The notes: generated by a model from the sequence alone, not told the origin. 64,000 nt of DNA from Streptomyces tibetensis (GCF_007655005.1 NZ_SZVW01000007.1:1-64000), one strand, 5' to 3'. Positions 1 to 8,447 are shown, counted from the first letter of the stretch. Numbers and translations: made by a program.

Positions 1-2
1 GC

Positions 3-1304
3 CCGGGCCCGCGCGTCGCCGACGTGCGTGCCGCCGCCGTCAAGGCACCCCCACCCGAGGCGGCCCTCGCCGCCTCCTGGGCCAAGCCCCGCCCGGGCGT
101 CAACGGCACCGGCCCCGCCGTGGGCCCGGCCGTCGCCGCACCTCCGGCCCCGGCCGCGCCGCCGGAGCAGGCCGGCGGCTGGCGGCCCTGGCGTTTTCGC
201 ATGTCCAACGACGTCTGGGGCACCCCCGCGGTCGCCGACGACCTGGTCTACGTCACCTCCTTCGAGGTGCACGCCCTGGACGTCGCCACCGGCCGCCGCC
301 GCTTCAAGACCAGGGACGTCGCCTGGTCCATGGCGGTCGCGGACGGGCGGATCCACGCCTCCGACGGGCCCACCCTCTTCGCCCTCGACGCCCGTGAGGG
401 CGCCGACCTGTGGCGTCTGCAGACCGACGCGTGGGTCTACACGCTCCAGGCCGGCCGCGGCACCGTCGTCACCGGCACCCGCGGCGGCGGCGTCCAGGGC
501 TGGGAGGCCTCCGGCGGCCAGAAGCTCTGGGAGATCACCGGCTGCCAGACCGACTTCGAGTCCCCCGAGGCCGGACCCGTCCTGCACGACGGCACGGTCT
601 ACGTGTGGCAGGACGCCCGGCTGCGCGCCCTGGACGCCCGCACCGGCGAGGAGCGCTGGTCGTACCCGATCGGCGACGCGGCCTCCTGCGGCGGCGTCCC
701 GATCCGGCTCACCCAGGCAACCGACGGCTACGTCTACGTCTGCGCCGGCACCCGCGTCCTCGCCCTGGACGTGGCCGCCGGGCACGTGAAGTGGCACTTC
801 GAGGCCCCGGCCGTGTTCCTCTGCCCGCCCACCTTCGTCCCCGGCCCGGCCGTCACCGGCGGCGGCATCTACCTCGCCGACTACCTCGGCACGGTCTACG
901 CCCTCGACGCCACCGACGGGCGTGACCGCTGGCGCATCGCCACCGAGTCCCGCTCCTGCGTCGACCCCGTCCTGGTCGCCGCCGGCCATGTCCACGTGGG
1001 CAGCGGCAAGGGCCTCTACACCCTCGACGCGGTCACCGGCACGCCCAAGTGGCGCTTCCAGGCGGGCGGCGACATCGTGGGCGCCCCCTCGGTCGCCGAG
1101 GGCCGGATCCACTTCGGCTCCACCGACCACCTGCTCTACACCCTGAAGGCCGACGACGGCCGGCTGCGCTGGAAGCTCGCCACCGGCGGCGAGATCACCG
1201 GCTCCCCGGTCGTCCGGGACGGGGTGGTGTACGCGTGCAGCAAGGACCGCTGCGTGTACGCACTGGACGCGGAGAAGGGCACGGGCACGGCGCGCACCGC
1301 CTGA
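3..1304 (+). CDS. afsK: AfsK-like Ser/Thr kinase, C-terminal PQQ-type beta-propeller part (5' end outside window)
   Basis: The reading frame is open to the left edge of the window, so this is the 3' part of a longer gene. The visible part is a series of about seven PQQ-like blades, each with a hydrophobic strand, a G-x-VYV or GxIY strand and an ALDAxTGxxxW turn (for example ALDVATGRRRF, ALDAREGADLW, ALDARTGEERW, ALDATDGRDRW, TLDAVTGTPKW, TLKADDGRLRW). In Streptomyces this propeller forms the sensor half of AfsK-type kinases. AfsK is membrane-associated and phosphorylates AfsR. The kinase domain itself is not in view. afsS and afsR lie about 8 kb downstream, which supports the assignment. An outer-membrane BamB-like or dehydrogenase propeller is less likely in this context. 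The stop codon sits inside the first unit of a tandem repeat. Confidence 0.7.
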   Translation, partial: PGPRVADVRAAAVKAPPPEAALAASWAKPRPGVNGTGPAVGPAVAAPPAPAAPPEQAGGWRPWRFRMSNDVWGTPAVADDLVYVTSFEVHALDVATGRRRFKTRDVAWSMAVADGRIHASDGPTLFALDAREGADLWRLQTDAWVYTLQAGRGTVVTGTRGGGVQGWEASGGQKLWEITGCQTDFESPEAGPVLHDGTVYVWQDARLRALDARTGEERWSYPIGDAASCGGVPIRLTQATDGYVYVCAGTRVLALDVAAGHVKWHFEAPAVFLCPPTFVPGPAVTGGGIYLADYLGTVYALDATDGRDRWRIATESRSCVDPVLVAAGHVHVGSGKGLYTLDAVTGTPKWRFQAGGDIVGAPSVAEGRIHFGSTDHLLYTLKADDGRLRWKLATGGEITGSPVVRDGVVYACSKDRCVYALDAEKGTGTARTA

Positions 1305-1490
1305 CGGGCCACCGGGCGGCTGTCGCACCGCCTGACGGGGCCACATGAGGCGGCCGTCGCACCGCCTGACGGGCCACCCGAGGCGGCCGTCGCAACGCCT
1401 GACGGGTGCGGCACGACCGTCGGAACGCCTGACCGGCCCGGGACGGCCGTCGCACCGGCGTACGGAAGGGGCCCCGGACGGCGGCCGTCG
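1290..1490. repeat. Degenerate tandem repeat (about 30-38 bp x 6) copying the kinase gene's 3' end
   Basis: Six consecutive units carry a core like TCGCACCGCCTGACGGGCC, starting near 1290, 1323, 1357, 1390, 1420 and 1450. The first unit contains the last codons and TGA stop of the upstream kinase gene. Later units are diverging copies of that segment and each begins with GGCCGTCG or similar. The array fills most of the 296-bp gap to the next gene. I see no promoter that I would defend in the rest of the gap. Confidence 0.75.
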
Positions 1491-1600
1491 CTCGGTGGGG
1501 AGCGGTGCGTTCACCGCTTCCACCCACGACGCTACGCCGGGCACGCTGCGGTCGCCATGCGGTGACATGGCCGTGACAGGCGATCACTAGGCTCTGCGGC

Positions 1601-2224
1601 ATGCAGACACGGGGACGCAGGCTCAGGTTCACGGCGGTGCTGGTTCTGGTGGTGCTGGCACTGACCGGTTTCTCGTCCGGCCGAGGTCACGGCGGCAGCC
1701 ACGGCCACAGGGGCGGTGGAGGCGGCGGCGGGTGCAGCAGCTCCAGCCAGGACCACGACAGTTCGAGGTCGTCCACGTCGAGCGGCGGTGGCTACGGCTC
1801 GGGCGGCTCCAGCGGCGGTTCCTACCGCTCCGACGACGACGATGATGACTACAGCGGCAGCTCCAGCAGCTCCGGTGGCAGCTCCTACACCCGCAGGCCG
1901 GGCTACGGCTCCACGCCGACGTCCTCCTCCGGCTCCGGCAGCCGCAAGGCCCTGAAGGACGGCACCGCGCGGCTGGTGAGCTGCGCGACCCCGGCGGCCC
2001 CCTACGCGACCGTCGAGGTCAGCAACCCCAACGGCCGCAAGGCCGACTTCTCCGTCTCGGTGACCTTCGAGGACGACCGGGGCATCACCGTCGTCAGCCG
2101 GTACGGCGACGTCACGGTCCCCGCGAACGGCAGGGCCACCGTCGACGTCCGGGTGGGCGGCTCGGGCCTGGTGGACTCGGTCGACCACTGCGAGGTCGAC
2201 CGCCAGGCCCTCGTCGACGACTGA
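1601..2224 (+). CDS. Secreted Gly/Ser-rich protein of unknown function
   Basis: This is a 207-residue protein with a classical signal peptide: basic MQTRGRRLR followed by a hydrophobic stretch FTAVLVLVVLALTGF. No lipobox cysteine follows. Residues about 27-115 are low complexity (His/Gly, then Ser/Gly) with a run of six Asp near residue 82. The C-terminal 90 residues form a compact domain (ARLVSCATP, ATVEVSNPNG, VTVPANGRATVDVRV) that reads like an extracellular beta-sandwich of the FxLYD kind, with two cysteines that could pair. The product probably sits outside the membrane, with the linker crossing the cell wall. I do not recognise a specific function. Confidence 0.75.
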   Translation: MQTRGRRLRFTAVLVLVVLALTGFSSGRGHGGSHGHRGGGGGGGCSSSSQDHDSSRSSTSSGGGYGSGGSSGGSYRSDDDDDDYSGSSSSSGGSSYTRRPGYGSTPTSSSGSGSRKALKDGTARLVSCATPAAPYATVEVSNPNGRKADFSVSVTFEDDRGITVVSRYGDVTVPANGRATVDVRVGGSGLVDSVDHCEVDRQALVDD

Positions 2225-2247
2225 CGCGGCCCGCGGGCGACAGGACG

Positions 2248-3189
2248 TCAGCCCCGCAGCTCCGTCAGGAAGCCGATCAGCGCCTCGTTCACCTCGGCGG
2301 GCCGCTCCTGCTGCGTCCAGTGGCCGCAGCCCGGCAGCACGAGCGGCTTGCGGCGCAGGTTCGGCATCAGATCCGGCAGCCGCTCGATCAGTTCGGGCGT
2401 GCCCGGGAAGGCCGGCACCAGGTCCCGGTCGCCGTACATGTACAGCGCGGGCGGGGACACGACCGTGCCCTGCCACGGGGCGGTCAGCTCCCAGTTGCGG
2501 TCCAGGTTGCGGTACCAGTTGAGGGCGCCGGTGAAGCCCGGCTCGAAGCTCTCGGTGAGCAGGTCGAGATCGCCCTCGGTGAGCCACGCGGGCAGCACCT
2601 CGGGGTTCGGGGCGTCCGCGAGCCAGCCGCGCTCCGGGTCGACCAGGGCCTGCTCGGGCCGCCCGGCGCCCGGCGCGTCACCGGACGTGGAGTACAGCAG
2701 CTTGCGCAGCGCCGTGCGGGGATCGGCGTCGAACTCGGCCTCCGCGGCCCCGGGCCGGTTGAAGTAGTTCCAGTAGAAGCGGCCCTCGAAGCGCTCCTGC
2801 ATGGCCTGAAGCGGAGGCCGGCTGCCGCGGAACGGCGGCGGCACGCTCAGCCCGGCCACCCCGCGCACCACGTCCGGCCGCAGCAGCGCGGTGTGCCAGG
2901 CCACCGGGGCGCCCCAGTCGTGCCCGACGACGAACGCCCGCTCCTCGCCCAGCGCGTGGATCAGCCCGACCACGTCCCCCACCAGGTGGAGGATGCTGTA
3001 CGCGGCCACGTCCTCGGGGCGGTCGCTGCCGCCGTACCCGCGCTGGTCGGGCGCGACCACCCGGAAGCCGGCCTCGGCCAGCGGACCGAACTGGTGGCGC
3101 CAGGACTCCGGGAAACCGTGCAGCAGCACCACGAGCGGACCTTCACCCTGCTCCGCGATGTGCAGCTGTATGCCATTGACGTCGATCAT
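2248..3189 (-). CDS. Alpha/beta hydrolase, epoxide-hydrolase type
   Basis: The 313-residue protein has the hallmarks of soluble epoxide hydrolases: the HGFPESW oxyanion segment (residues 24-30), GHDWGAPVAW with nucleophile Asp near residue 91, a cap region, YGDRDLVP for the acid, and the catalytic GCGHWTQQERP histidine near the C-terminus. The nucleophile is Asp rather than Ser, which favours epoxide (or haloalkane) hydrolysis over ester hydrolysis. ATG at 3189 was chosen; a GTG 15 bp upstream is possible but has its GAGG too close. It is the last gene of a leftward set with enoyl-CoA hydratase, DUF35 protein and thiolase-like protein, so it may act on a ring or side-chain intermediate of that pathway. 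Confidence 0.82.
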   Translation of the reverse strand: MIDVNGIQLHIAEQGEGPLVVLLHGFPESWRHQFGPLAEAGFRVVAPDQRGYGGSDRPEDVAAYSILHLVGDVVGLIHALGEERAFVVGHDWGAPVAWHTALLRPDVVRGVAGLSVPPPFRGSRPPLQAMQERFEGRFYWNYFNRPGAAEAEFDADPRTALRKLLYSTSGDAPGAGRPEQALVDPERGWLADAPNPEVLPAWLTEGDLDLLTESFEPGFTGALNWYRNLDRNWELTAPWQGTVVSPPALYMYGDRDLVPAFPGTPELIERLPDLMPNLRRKPLVLPGCGHWTQQERPAEVNEALIGFLTELRG

Positions 3190-3239
3190 CCGATGCTCAA
3201 CCACACCTCGAGCATACGCGTGTAGGAGGAAACGATTTC

Positions 3240-4013
3240 CTACCGCAACCGGTACTCCCGTGACCGCCCCGCGAACAACCGGGCCTGCCGCTCGCCCGTC
3301 GCGTTCCCGAGTGCGATGAGGTGCGGTGCCTGTGCGAGGCCCTGCGCCCGGCCCGCCTCGCTCGCGGCCCACAACGCCCGCACGGTCCCCTGCACGGCCT
3401 CGGTCGGATACCCGGCGAGGACGGCGGCGCAGGCGGTCGCCGCGCCCAACGCCTCTCCCTCCGCGACGAGTTCCGACACCAGCCCGGTCTCGTACGCCCG
3501 CCGGGCCGAGATCCGCTCCGCCGTCCCCATCAACGCCATCCGCGCGACCTCCCCGTACGGCATGCGCTGCGCCATGAGCACCGACTCGTAGGCGCTGACC
3601 ATGCCGTAGGTGGTGTGCGGGTCGAAGAAGGCGGCGGTGGTGTCGGCGACGACGAACTCCGCCTCGCCGAGGAGGTAGAAGGCCCCTCCGCAGGCCATGC
3701 CGTGCACGGCGGCGACGACCGGTTTCCACAGGTCGTTCGCCTTCGGCCCGATGCCGAGCAGCGGATCGTCCTGCGCGTACGGCGAGCTGGGCTGCGGGAC
3801 GACGGCGTCCCGGTCGATGCCGGTGCAGAAGGCACGCTCCCCGGCCCCGGTCAGGACGATCGCCCGCACGGCGTCGTCGAACCGCAACTCGTCCCACATG
3901 GCGGCCAGTTCGTCGGCCATGGCGAGGTCGATGGCGTTGAGCCGTCCGGGCCGGTTCAGCGTCACGACGGCGACCGCGCTGTCCCGGTCGGCCTCTACGA
4001 GCACACTGCTCAT
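3240..4013 (-). CDS. Enoyl-CoA hydratase/isomerase family protein
   Basis: This 257-residue crotonase-fold protein starts MSSVLVEADRDSAVAVVTLNRP. It carries the family signatures NAIDLAMADEL, the first oxyanion segment GERAFCTGIDRD and the second AAVHGMACGGAFYLLGEAEFVVAD. The start ATG overlaps the stop of the upstream DUF35 gene by four bases (ATGA), which fixes the start and indicates translational coupling. The protein would hydrate or isomerise an enoyl-CoA thioester in the cytosol. The residue after the second oxyanion glycines is not the usual catalytic Glu pair, so isomerase, hydratase and C-C hydrolase chemistry all remain possible. It belongs to the operon with the thiolase-like and DUF35 proteins. 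Confidence 0.85.
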   Translation of the reverse strand: MSSVLVEADRDSAVAVVTLNRPGRLNAIDLAMADELAAMWDELRFDDAVRAIVLTGAGERAFCTGIDRDAVVPQPSSPYAQDDPLLGIGPKANDLWKPVVAAVHGMACGGAFYLLGEAEFVVADTTAAFFDPHTTYGMVSAYESVLMAQRMPYGEVARMALMGTAERISARRAYETGLVSELVAEGEALGAATACAAVLAGYPTEAVQGTVRALWAASEAGRAQGLAQAPHLIALGNATGERQARLFAGRSREYRLR

Positions 4014-4423
4014 GACCGCTCCAGGACCCACTGGGGAAGCCCGTCGTGGAAGACGGCCCGCACCCGGGCGCCGATGCGAATGCTCTCCGGCGGCAGGGAG
4101 CCGAGGGGCTGCCCGGCCCCGGCGACCAGATTGCCCACCAGCCGGATGCGCGGCGCCTCGTCCAGCTCGACGACGACCACGTTGTACGGCGCCCGCGCCG
4201 CGTAGTCGGGCAGCAGCGGCGGATGGGCGACGACGTACGACCAGACCCGGCCCCGGCCGGACACCGGCCGCCACTCGCTCTCGAAGGACTGGCAGTGCGG
4301 GCAGCACGGCCGCGGCGGGAAGCGGAACTCGCCGCACGCGGCGCAGGCCTGGACGCGCAGTTCGCCCTGTGCGGCGTACTCCCAGAAGGGGGCGCCGTCG
4401 GTGTCGGGGACGGGACGCAGCAT
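4010..4423 (-). CDS. DUF35 zinc-ribbon/OB-fold protein, partner of the thiolase-like protein
   Basis: The 137-residue protein has a rubredoxin-like zinc ribbon (CAACGEFRFPPRPCCPHC, four Cys in two knuckles) followed by an OB-fold (VWSYVVAHPP, YNVVVVELD, GARVRAVF). Such DUF35 proteins pair with thiolase-like/SCP2-type proteins. The best-known examples are Ltp2-ChsH2 steroid side-chain aldolases, where the OB-fold protein delivers the acyl-CoA. Here it directly follows a thiolase-like gene (10-bp gap, GAGGAG ribosome site) and overlaps the hydratase gene by four bases, so complex formation with the thiolase-like protein is a reasonable inference. Confidence 0.85.
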   Translation of the reverse strand: MLRPVPDTDGAPFWEYAAQGELRVQACAACGEFRFPPRPCCPHCQSFESEWRPVSGRGRVWSYVVAHPPLLPDYAARAPYNVVVVELDEAPRIRLVGNLVAGAGQPLGSLPPESIRIGARVRAVFHDGLPQWVLERS

Positions 4424-4433
4424 CGGTAGCTCC

Positions 4434-5594
4434 TCAACTCCTCAGCAGCAGGGCGGAGGTCGGGACCCCCTCACCCGCCGTGACCAGACAGACGGAGGCG
4501 CCCGGGACCTGCGCGGTACTGGTGCCGCGCAGCTGCCTGACCCCTTCGTTGATGAGGTTGAAGCCGTGGACGTAGGCCTCGGACAGTCCGCCCCCGCCGG
4601 TGTTCAGCGGCAGCAGCCCGCCGGTCTCCAGCGCCCCGCCCTCGGTGAACGCCCCGCCCTCGCCCCGCCCGCAGAAGCCGTAGCCCTCCAGTGAGAGCAG
4701 GACCAGAGGCGTGAAGGCGTCGTAGATCTGGGCGACGTCGACGTCCTCGGGGGCCAGGTCGGAGTGTTTCCACAGATGCCGGGCGGCGCTCCAGGCGGGG
4801 CCGGTGAGGGGGTCGTCGTTCCAGTAGTTGACCATGCCGTGGTGCTGGGCGGGGAGCGACTGGGCGGCGGAGTGGACGTACACGGGCCTGCGCCGGCAGT
4901 CGCGGGCGCGCTCGGCGGAGACCACGACGCAGGCCAGCGCCCCGTCGGTCTCCAGGCAGTTGTCGAAGAGGCAGAGCGGCTCGCTGATCCAGCGCGAGGT
5001 CATGTACATCTCGCGGGTGAGGGGCCGTTCGTACATGATCGCGTCAGGGTTCTGGTTGGCCCGGTTGCGGCAGGCGAGGGCGACGTTGAACAGGTGGTCG
5101 CGGGTGGCGCCGTACTCGTGCAGGTAGCGGCGGGTGAGCATCGCGATCTCGTCGGCGGGGCGCAGCAGCCCGTAGGGCCGGGTCCACTGGGCCGGGGTCG
5201 GGAGCTGGGCGGTGGTGTTGGTCCAGGGCCGGGGCCCGCTGCCCCGCTTACGGGAGCGCCAGGCCACCCCGACGCTCGCCTGCCCGGCGGCGATGGCGGC
5301 GGCGAGATGGGCGACGGTGGCGCACGAACCCCCGCCCCCGAAACCGACCTTGCTGAAGAACGTGAGGTCACCGAAGCCGCACGCCTTCGCCAGCTCCACC
5401 TCGTCGGTCTCCTCCATGGTGTAGGAGGCGAGGGCGTCGACCTCGCCGGGCGCGATCCCGGCGTCGTCGAGCGCGGCCAGAACGGCACGGCAGGCGAGGG
5501 TGCGTTCGTCCTCCGGGAGCCGTTTGGCGAAAGGGGTCTGGCCTATGCCGACGAGAGCGGTGGCGTCCTTGAGGCCTCCCGATCCTGCTGCCAT
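4434..5594 (-). CDS. Thiolase-like lipid-transfer protein (Ltp/SCP2-thiolase type)
   Basis: The 386-residue thiolase-fold protein begins KDATALVGIGQTPFAKR and shows the non-condensing thiolase pattern: GFGGGGSCATVAHLAAAIAAG for the nucleophile region, DVAQIYDAFTPLVLLSLEGYGFC, and a C-terminal LNTGGGGLSEAYVHGFN glycine segment. Alone it resembles acetyl-CoA acetyltransferases. Next to a DUF35 gene it more likely forms a retro-aldolase or thiolase releasing a CoA fragment from a branched side chain. The start ATG has a good GGAGGT. It is the first gene of the leftward operon and faces the acyl-CoA synthetase across a 97-bp promoter region with two copies of the shared palindrome. Confidence 0.83.
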   Translation of the reverse strand: MAAGSGGLKDATALVGIGQTPFAKRLPEDERTLACRAVLAALDDAGIAPGEVDALASYTMEETDEVELAKACGFGDLTFFSKVGFGGGGSCATVAHLAAAIAAGQASVGVAWRSRKRGSGPRPWTNTTAQLPTPAQWTRPYGLLRPADEIAMLTRRYLHEYGATRDHLFNVALACRNRANQNPDAIMYERPLTREMYMTSRWISEPLCLFDNCLETDGALACVVVSAERARDCRRRPVYVHSAAQSLPAQHHGMVNYWNDDPLTGPAWSAARHLWKHSDLAPEDVDVAQIYDAFTPLVLLSLEGYGFCGRGEGGAFTEGGALETGGLLPLNTGGGGLSEAYVHGFNLINEGVRQLRGTSTAQVPGASVCLVTAGEGVPTSALLLRS

Positions 5595-5624
5595 GCTGCG
5601 CGCACCTCCGGGGCCGAACGGTCG

Positions 5625-5639
5625 CTGACAGGTCGTCAG
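5625..5639 (-). promoter_or_regulatory. Operator CTGAC-N5-GTCAG for the leftward thiolase operon
   Basis: The 15-bp palindrome reads CTGACGACCTGTCAG on the minus strand. On that strand it is immediately preceded by TAATCT (5643-5638), a -10-like hexamer oriented toward the thiolase-like gene. The same arrangement recurs at 5652, 12845, 15879 and 52530. A repressor binding here would cover the transcription start. Confidence 0.6.
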
Positions 5640-5651
5640 ATTACAGATAAT

Positions 5652-5666
5652 CTGACGGACAGTCAG
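5652..5666 (+). promoter_or_regulatory. Operator CTGAC-N5-GTCAG for the acyl-CoA synthetase gene
   Basis: The palindrome CTGACGGACAGTCAG on the plus strand follows TAATCT at 5648-5653. The pair of sites is back to back with the leftward copy, and the segment between them is itself palindromic (TCAGATT at 5636-5642, AATCTGA at 5649-5655). Each divergent gene therefore appears to have its own -10/operator unit. Confidence 0.6.
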
Positions 5667-5691
5667 CTCCTACGACGTCGGGAGGCGCGCT

Positions 5692-7314
5692 GTGCGAGCG
5701 GATACGGCATGGGAAAGCGTTCCGGCCCTGGTCCGGGCGGCGGCCGAGCGCTACGCGGACGTCGAGGCCGTCGTGGAGGGACGTACCCGCGTCACCTACG
5801 CGGAACTGGGCGCACGCGTGGAGCGCGCGGCGGCGGCCTGCCTGGCGACCGGCGTGCAACCGGGCGACCGGGTCGCCATCTGGGCGCCGAACTCCCTCGA
5901 CTGGATCGTCGGCGCCCTGGGCGCGGTCTCGGCGGGGGCGGTGCTCGTGCCGCTGAACACCCGCTTCAAGGGTGCCGAGGCGGCGGACGTCCTGCACCGC
6001 AGCGGCGCCCGGCTGCTGTTCGTGACGGGCACGTTCCTCGGCACGTCGTACGTCGCGTCCCTGCGCAGGGCCGCCGGGGACGGCCCCGGCACCGGACCGC
6101 TGCCCGGCCTGCCCGCCCTGAAGCACGCGGTCGTCCTCTCGGAGGACGCCCCGGCCGGCTTCCTGACCTGGAAGGACTTCCTGGCCGCAGGGGAGGGGGT
6201 GGGGGCGGCGGACGTCCTGGTCAGGTCCGGCGCCGTCCAGGGGTTCTGGCCCTCGGACATCATCTTCACCTCGGGCACGACGGGCCGCCCCAAGGGCGCG
6301 GTCATCACTCATGACCAGACGCTGCGCGCGTACGACATCTGGGGCGACCTCGCGGGCCTCACCCGGGGCGACCGCTACCTCATCGTCAACCCCTTCTTCC
6401 ACACCTTCGGCTACAAGGCCGGCGTGATCGCCTGCCTGATGCGGGGCGCGACGATGATCCCCCAGCCGGTGTTCGACGTGACCACGGTCCTGGCCAACAT
6501 CGCCGCCGAGCGGGTCTCCGTACTCCCCGGCCCCCCGACCCTCCTCCAGTCCCTCCTGGACCACCCCGCCCGCGACGCCCACGACCTGACGGCCCTGCGC
6601 CTGGTGGTGACGGGAGCGGCGGTCGTGCCGCTGCGTCTCGTGGAGCGCCTGCGCGCCGAACTCGGCGTCGGCACGGTCCTCACCGCCTACGGCCTCTCCG
6701 AGGCGAGCGGCGTCGTCACGATGTGCCGCCGAGGCGACGACCCGACGGTGATCGCCTCCACCTCGGGCCGGGCCATCCCCGGCACGCAGCTGAGGGTCGT
6801 GGACCCCGAGGGCCGGCCCCTGGAACCCGGGCTGCCGGGCGAGGTCCTGGTGCGCGGCTTCCACGTCATGACCGGCTACTACGAGGACGAGCAGGCCACC
6901 GCCGAGGTGCTGTCGGAGGACGGCTGGCTGCGCACCGGCGACGTGGGCGTCCTGGACGCGGCGGGCAACCTGCGCATCACCGACCGCCTCAAGGACATGT
7001 TCATCGTCGGCGGCTTCAACGCCTACCCCGCCGAGATAGAACAGCTCCTGGGCCTCCACCCGGACGTGGCCGACGTGGCGGTGATCGGCGTACCGGACGC
7101 CCGGCTCGGGGAGGTCGGCCGGGCCTACGTCGTACGCCGCCCCGGCGCCCTGCTGACCGCCGACGACCTGATCGCCTGGTCCCGCAGGGAGATGGCGAAC
7201 TACAAGGTCCCGAGAAGCGTCGAGTTCGTCGCGGAGCTGCCGCGCAACGCGAGCGGGAAGGTCGTGAAGGGCGCCCTGCGGGACGCGGTCGGCGGCCGGG
7301 CGGGAAGGTCGTAG
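5692..7314 (+). CDS. Acyl-CoA synthetase (FadD3-like AMP-dependent ligase)
   Basis: This 540-residue ANL-superfamily ligase activates a carboxylic acid as the adenylate and then the CoA thioester. Motifs in order: IIFTSGTTGRPKGAV (phosphate loop, about residue 190), the aromatic FFHTFGYKAG region, YGLSEASG, GWLRTGDVG, KDMFIVGGFNAYP at the domain hinge and NASGKVVKGALR with the catalytic Lys near residue 527. The overall pattern (VPLNTRFKGAEA) is closest to the FadD3/FadD17 type acting on cyclic or branched acids rather than to long-chain fatty acid ligases. GTG at 5692 has GGAGG seven bases upstream. It is divergent from the thiolase operon and shares its operator type, so it probably supplies that pathway's CoA thioester. 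Confidence 0.85.
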   Translation: MRADTAWESVPALVRAAAERYADVEAVVEGRTRVTYAELGARVERAAAACLATGVQPGDRVAIWAPNSLDWIVGALGAVSAGAVLVPLNTRFKGAEAADVLHRSGARLLFVTGTFLGTSYVASLRRAAGDGPGTGPLPGLPALKHAVVLSEDAPAGFLTWKDFLAAGEGVGAADVLVRSGAVQGFWPSDIIFTSGTTGRPKGAVITHDQTLRAYDIWGDLAGLTRGDRYLIVNPFFHTFGYKAGVIACLMRGATMIPQPVFDVTTVLANIAAERVSVLPGPPTLLQSLLDHPARDAHDLTALRLVVTGAAVVPLRLVERLRAELGVGTVLTAYGLSEASGVVTMCRRGDDPTVIASTSGRAIPGTQLRVVDPEGRPLEPGLPGEVLVRGFHVMTGYYEDEQATAEVLSEDGWLRTGDVGVLDAAGNLRITDRLKDMFIVGGFNAYPAEIEQLLGLHPDVADVAVIGVPDARLGEVGRAYVVRRPGALLTADDLIAWSRREMANYKVPRSVEFVAELPRNASGKVVKGALRDAVGGRAGRS

Positions 7315-7394
7315 AACAGACGGTGGGGCACGCCGTACGACAGCGGATGTCTGCTGTGGCGCATCCCCGTACGGCTGCTGCCCACCTCCTCCGG

Positions 7395-8330
7395 TCAAGC
7401 CCCGGACCTGGTCAGCGGCACGGCCGGAGTGCCGGTGACCGACATCATCAGGGAGTACAGGGTGGTGTCGGCGGCGATGAACAGACGGTTGCGCCGGGCC
7501 CCGCCGAACCGGACGTTGGCGACGGTGCCGGGCACCAGGATGCGGCCGATCAGCGTGCCGTCGGGGTCGTAGCAGTGCACGCCCCCGTCCAGGGCGGCGG
7601 CCCAGAGCCGCCCTTGGTCGTCGAAGCGGATGTTGTCGAAGTTGCCCTGCGCGCACGCGGCGAAGACTTCGCCGCCGGAGAGCGAGATCCCGTCCTCCTG
7701 GACGTCGAAGACGCGGATGTGGTTGGCCACGCTGTCCGACACGTACAGCCGCCGTTCGTCCGGCGAGAAGACCAGTCCGTTGGGCCCCTGGAACCCGTCG
7801 GCGACCAGCCGCACCTCGCCGCTCGCGGGGTCGACGCGGTAGACGTTCCGGGCGCCGATCTCGCTCTCGGCGCGATGCCCCTCGTAGTCGGTGGCGATCC
7901 CGAACTCCGGGTCGGAGAACCATACCGACCCGTCCGACCGCACGACGGCGTCGTTCGGGCTGTTGAGCCGCTTGCCCCGGAACCGCTCGGCGATCACGGT
8001 GACCGAGCCGTCGTGCTCGGTCCGGGTCACCCGCCGATTGCCCTGTTCACAGGTGACGAGGCGGCCCTGGACGTCCAGGGTGCTGCCGTTCGGGTAGCCG
8101 GCGGGGGAGCGGAACACCCCGACGGCCCCCGTCGTCTCGTCCCAGCGCAGCAGCCGGTCGTTGGGGATGTCGCTCCACAGGAGATACCGCCCGGCGGGCA
8201 CGTACACCGGCCCCTCGGCCCACCGGCACCCCTCGTACAACGTCTCCAGCCGCGAGTCCCCCGCCTGACACCTGCCCGTCCGGAACCGCTCGTCGAGGGT
8301 CTCGTAGAGGTGGGGCTGTTCGCCGGGCAT
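7395..8330 (-). CDS. SMP-30/gluconolactonase/LRE family protein
   Basis: The 311-residue six-bladed beta-propeller has the SMP-30 signatures GCRWAEGPVYVP (metal-binding Glu), LNSPNDAVVRSDGSVWFSDPEFGI (Asn/Asp), GFQGPNGLVFSPDERRLYVSDS (second Asn/Asp) and FDNIRFDDQGRLWAAA. These enzymes hydrolyse lactones such as sugar lactones with a divalent metal; the substrate cannot be read from sequence. The start ATG at 8330 has GAAGGCGG upstream; an in-frame extension to 8714 runs through the opposite antitoxin gene and is not credible. It converges with the acyl-CoA synthetase gene but lacks the shared palindrome, so a pathway link is uncertain. Confidence 0.82.
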   Translation of the reverse strand: MPGEQPHLYETLDERFRTGRCQAGDSRLETLYEGCRWAEGPVYVPAGRYLLWSDIPNDRLLRWDETTGAVGVFRSPAGYPNGSTLDVQGRLVTCEQGNRRVTRTEHDGSVTVIAERFRGKRLNSPNDAVVRSDGSVWFSDPEFGIATDYEGHRAESEIGARNVYRVDPASGEVRLVADGFQGPNGLVFSPDERRLYVSDSVANHIRVFDVQEDGISLSGGEVFAACAQGNFDNIRFDDQGRLWAAALDGGVHCYDPDGTLIGRILVPGTVANVRFGGARRNRLFIAADTTLYSLMMSVTGTPAVPLTRSGA

Positions 8331-8447
8331 GGGGGCCGCCTTCGGATGTGGGCCGACTGTCGATCTGCGCCGACCCACTATCGCGCGCTCCGGTCTGCGG
8401 CGCACTCCGCCGGGCCGACGGCCCTCCCGGCCGGTATGGTAAGTGGT

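Noticed and set aside
2248-4437. 729-residue leftward reading frame
   Set aside because: Its upper two thirds is a shadow of the hydratase and DUF35 genes in another frame; only the hydrolase from 3189 is protein-like.
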